Assembly: GCF_000717025.1 (NCBI RefSeq)
Contig: NZ_JNXG01000009.1
Span: forward strand, 1-64,000
Origin: Streptomyces atroolivaceus
GTDB lineage: Bacteria; Actinomycetota; Actinomycetes; Streptomycetales; Streptomycetaceae
Direction of reading: 5' to 3'
Length of the DNA: 64,000 nt
Below are positions 63,701-64,000 of this stretch, in pieces. How positions within the stretch are numbered: the first letter of the stretch is position 1; each line of letters opens with the position of its first letter. Below the pieces are notes generated by a model. It saw only the letters and a program-made list of their open reading frames with translations, searched no databases and was not told the DNA's origin. The position numbers and the translations under genes are program-made.

Positions 63701-64000
63701 GCGCAATTCCGCGAGCAGTCCGGCGGCGACGCGGTGGGCTTCGGCCCGTACGTTCGTCCAGCGGGCCCACTGCGCGTCACGGCGGATCCGCCAGTCGGAC
63801 GGCAGCGCTTCGGGGCCGGCAGCTGCCGCAGGCACGAGTCCCTGTTCCAGTGCCTCGACCAAGGCGTCCGCCAGATGCAGGTCCCCTCGCTCGGCGTAGG
63901 CGGCCGCCACGGCGGCCACGTCCACCGGCTTCAGCAGCGACAACACCACCCGGGTGAAGCCCACAGCCTGCGGATCGGGCGCGCCCGCGGCTGTACGGGG
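60701..64000 (-). CDS. Large P-loop ATPase, partial at right edge
   Basis: At least 1,099 residues; the frame is still open at 64,000, so the GTG at 63964 need not be the start. Seen: an N-terminal alpha-helical, coiled-coil-rich third (RSTVEAIRRLEEELRDQVQAY region), a unique middle, then an ATPase with Walker A YGGRQLGKSALL (about 62,648-62,674) and Walker B VLVLADEADAFL (about 62,389-62,413), winged-helix-like segments, and a C-terminal alpha/beta domain (LTLVFLTKAHSPEL to TGLILVDPRAQEV) followed by another helical domain. The order resembles STAND-type or archaeal-type signalling ATPases. Coupled to the HEPN-like gene by GTGA. Inferred: sensor-switch of a conflict system. Confidence 0.8.
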   Translation of the reverse strand, partial: PRTAAGAPDPQAVGFTRVVLSLLKPVDVAAVAAAYAERGDLHLADALVEALEQGLVPAAAAGPEALPSDWRIRRDAQWARWTNVRAEAHRVAAGLLAELRAQSLDLVTERELVGRLERLERPSPDGAYRSTVEAIRRLEEELRDQVQAYVGRLREQLEALTLTAADRKRLSALLEAGDTVTAEECLALLRKGGSLPQWSGTGRSEDVERFVAGLESITPVKAGQQGFSAAPWAEHYADGQPLTEAALAGLESWDALSKPSTRGSEWQKHVPTVLRLLGLEGRPPARDDSRQLRGTLRLTAKLRASGSAPGYVAELGSAATTYTILLVSDEQRGRSPLELLDHSDSGACIILYLYPLGMAGRRAMALWTRTSAQQALVVDPAVFGWVTARSPRSFRALQRVTLPWTGFNPYTPFVAGLVPPEVFYGRVREISAVKDPLGALFLYGGRQLGKSALLRKVEADFSSTPDHKAIYLDLKARGVGEAEPADRIWSVLATELKRVGVLGPKVSTAASPDVLLEQVRRWLEDNRERRVLVLADEADAFLTADSKSVRGSGGEGTFANVARLKGLMDSTDRRFKVVFAGLHQVQRFSRLSNVPLAHGGEELIGPLKPVEAQRLVVEPMAAFGYRFERPELVWRVLAATNYQACLVQIFCERLVTTLREKPLSSAQWPVTVTEDDVRAVTGSPEVHRNIAERMRLTINLEDRYRVLALVIALRSQADGFQRGYDADELLNEAKRNWPEGFGRLTASDVKIYLEEMAGLGLLIQQADRRHYAVRSPNVVHMLGTREDLELELRQTEFSLPYDYNPRFSRRLLGSGQQSGAHRYSPLTEQQLYDATSPGLTLVFLTKAHSPELMEPAIRSYASARGLTVHTTTPDTLVDVLTQDTRSKDPSVVFADLRYCGVETLGQTLDRLHRHTLRGKAKPPRTGLILVDPRAQEVLKDQRVTQVLRSERWNADSLRAWPECPFDTPDKRRRLMEATGGWPSLVERTVDYATRGGFTLEGALEAIQAQYAQEKVARTHLDRVELTPSTQNLLTVWVQYVEPGEGCDHGDIAAVIGLDLAETRAFTDRLADHGVLDDSEDGYALDLVTFRALTTVGKES

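Overview
The window reads as Streptomyces chromosome. GC content is very high, codons mostly end in G or C, many starts are GTG, and several Streptomyces signature genes are present (sepH, cutRS, DUF3710/DUF3159/DUF4193 genes, coproporphyrin-type ferrochelatase). I see no rRNA, tRNA or CRISPR array.

Region 1 (1 to about 29,800) is the right part of a glycosylated type I polyketide cluster. It opens inside a PKS protein (DH-KR-ACP plus a C-terminal docking tail, no thioesterase), so more PKS lies to the left. Next comes a complete beta-amino-acid starter cassette: two stand-alone adenylation enzymes, a discrete ACP, an ACP-directed acyltransferase, a radical-SAM 2,3-aminomutase, a PLP fold-type I enzyme and a proline-iminopeptidase-like amidase. 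This set is the hallmark of macrolactam polyketides of the vicenistatin/incednine kind, and the aminomutase plus PLP enzyme fits a glutamate to beta-glutamate to 3-aminobutyrate starter. A deoxysugar block follows: RmlA, RmlB, 2,3-dehydratase, 3-ketoreductase, C-methyltransferase, DesI-like 4-aminotransferase and DesVI-like N-methyltransferase. The predicted donor is a D-configured 2,4,6-trideoxy-4-(methylated amino)-3-C-methyl hexose. There are three glycosyltransferase-like genes, one short and degenerate, and a cytochrome P450 homologue without the heme cysteine that looks like a DesVIII-type activator. A P450, an ABC exporter and a phosphopantetheinyl transferase complete the block. No pathway regulator is in view, but a recurrent TAGGGGT heptamer sits in most of the cluster's intergenic regions and probably marks the site of a regulator encoded elsewhere.

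Region 2 (about 30,300 to 57,579) is conserved chromosome. It holds a cold-shock-domain protein, a glyoxalase-like protein, a sulfurtransferase, SepH, ferrochelatase, an inositol-monophosphatase-type enzyme, CutR/CutS, dUTPase and several DUF genes. It continues with an ABC ATPase, KdpD/KdpE, an OB-fold/DUF3159 pair, two TrkA-type RCK proteins, a KimA-like permease and a TrmA/RumA-type RNA methyltransferase. KdpDE, the RCK pair and the KimA-like carrier look like a potassium-homeostasis neighbourhood. Convergent gene pairs are separated by long perfect hairpins.

Region 3 (57,580 to 64,000) is accessory. It contains an RHH antitoxin/Doc toxin pair with a GGTATC operator and an apparently leaderless start, a frameshifted IS256-type transposase remnant, a CCGCTG microsatellite, and a tightly coupled two-gene operon. 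That operon encodes a very large P-loop ATPase (running off the right edge) and a 484-residue protein ending in a HEPN-like R-x4-H motif. It is the best candidate here for an undescribed conflict or defence system.
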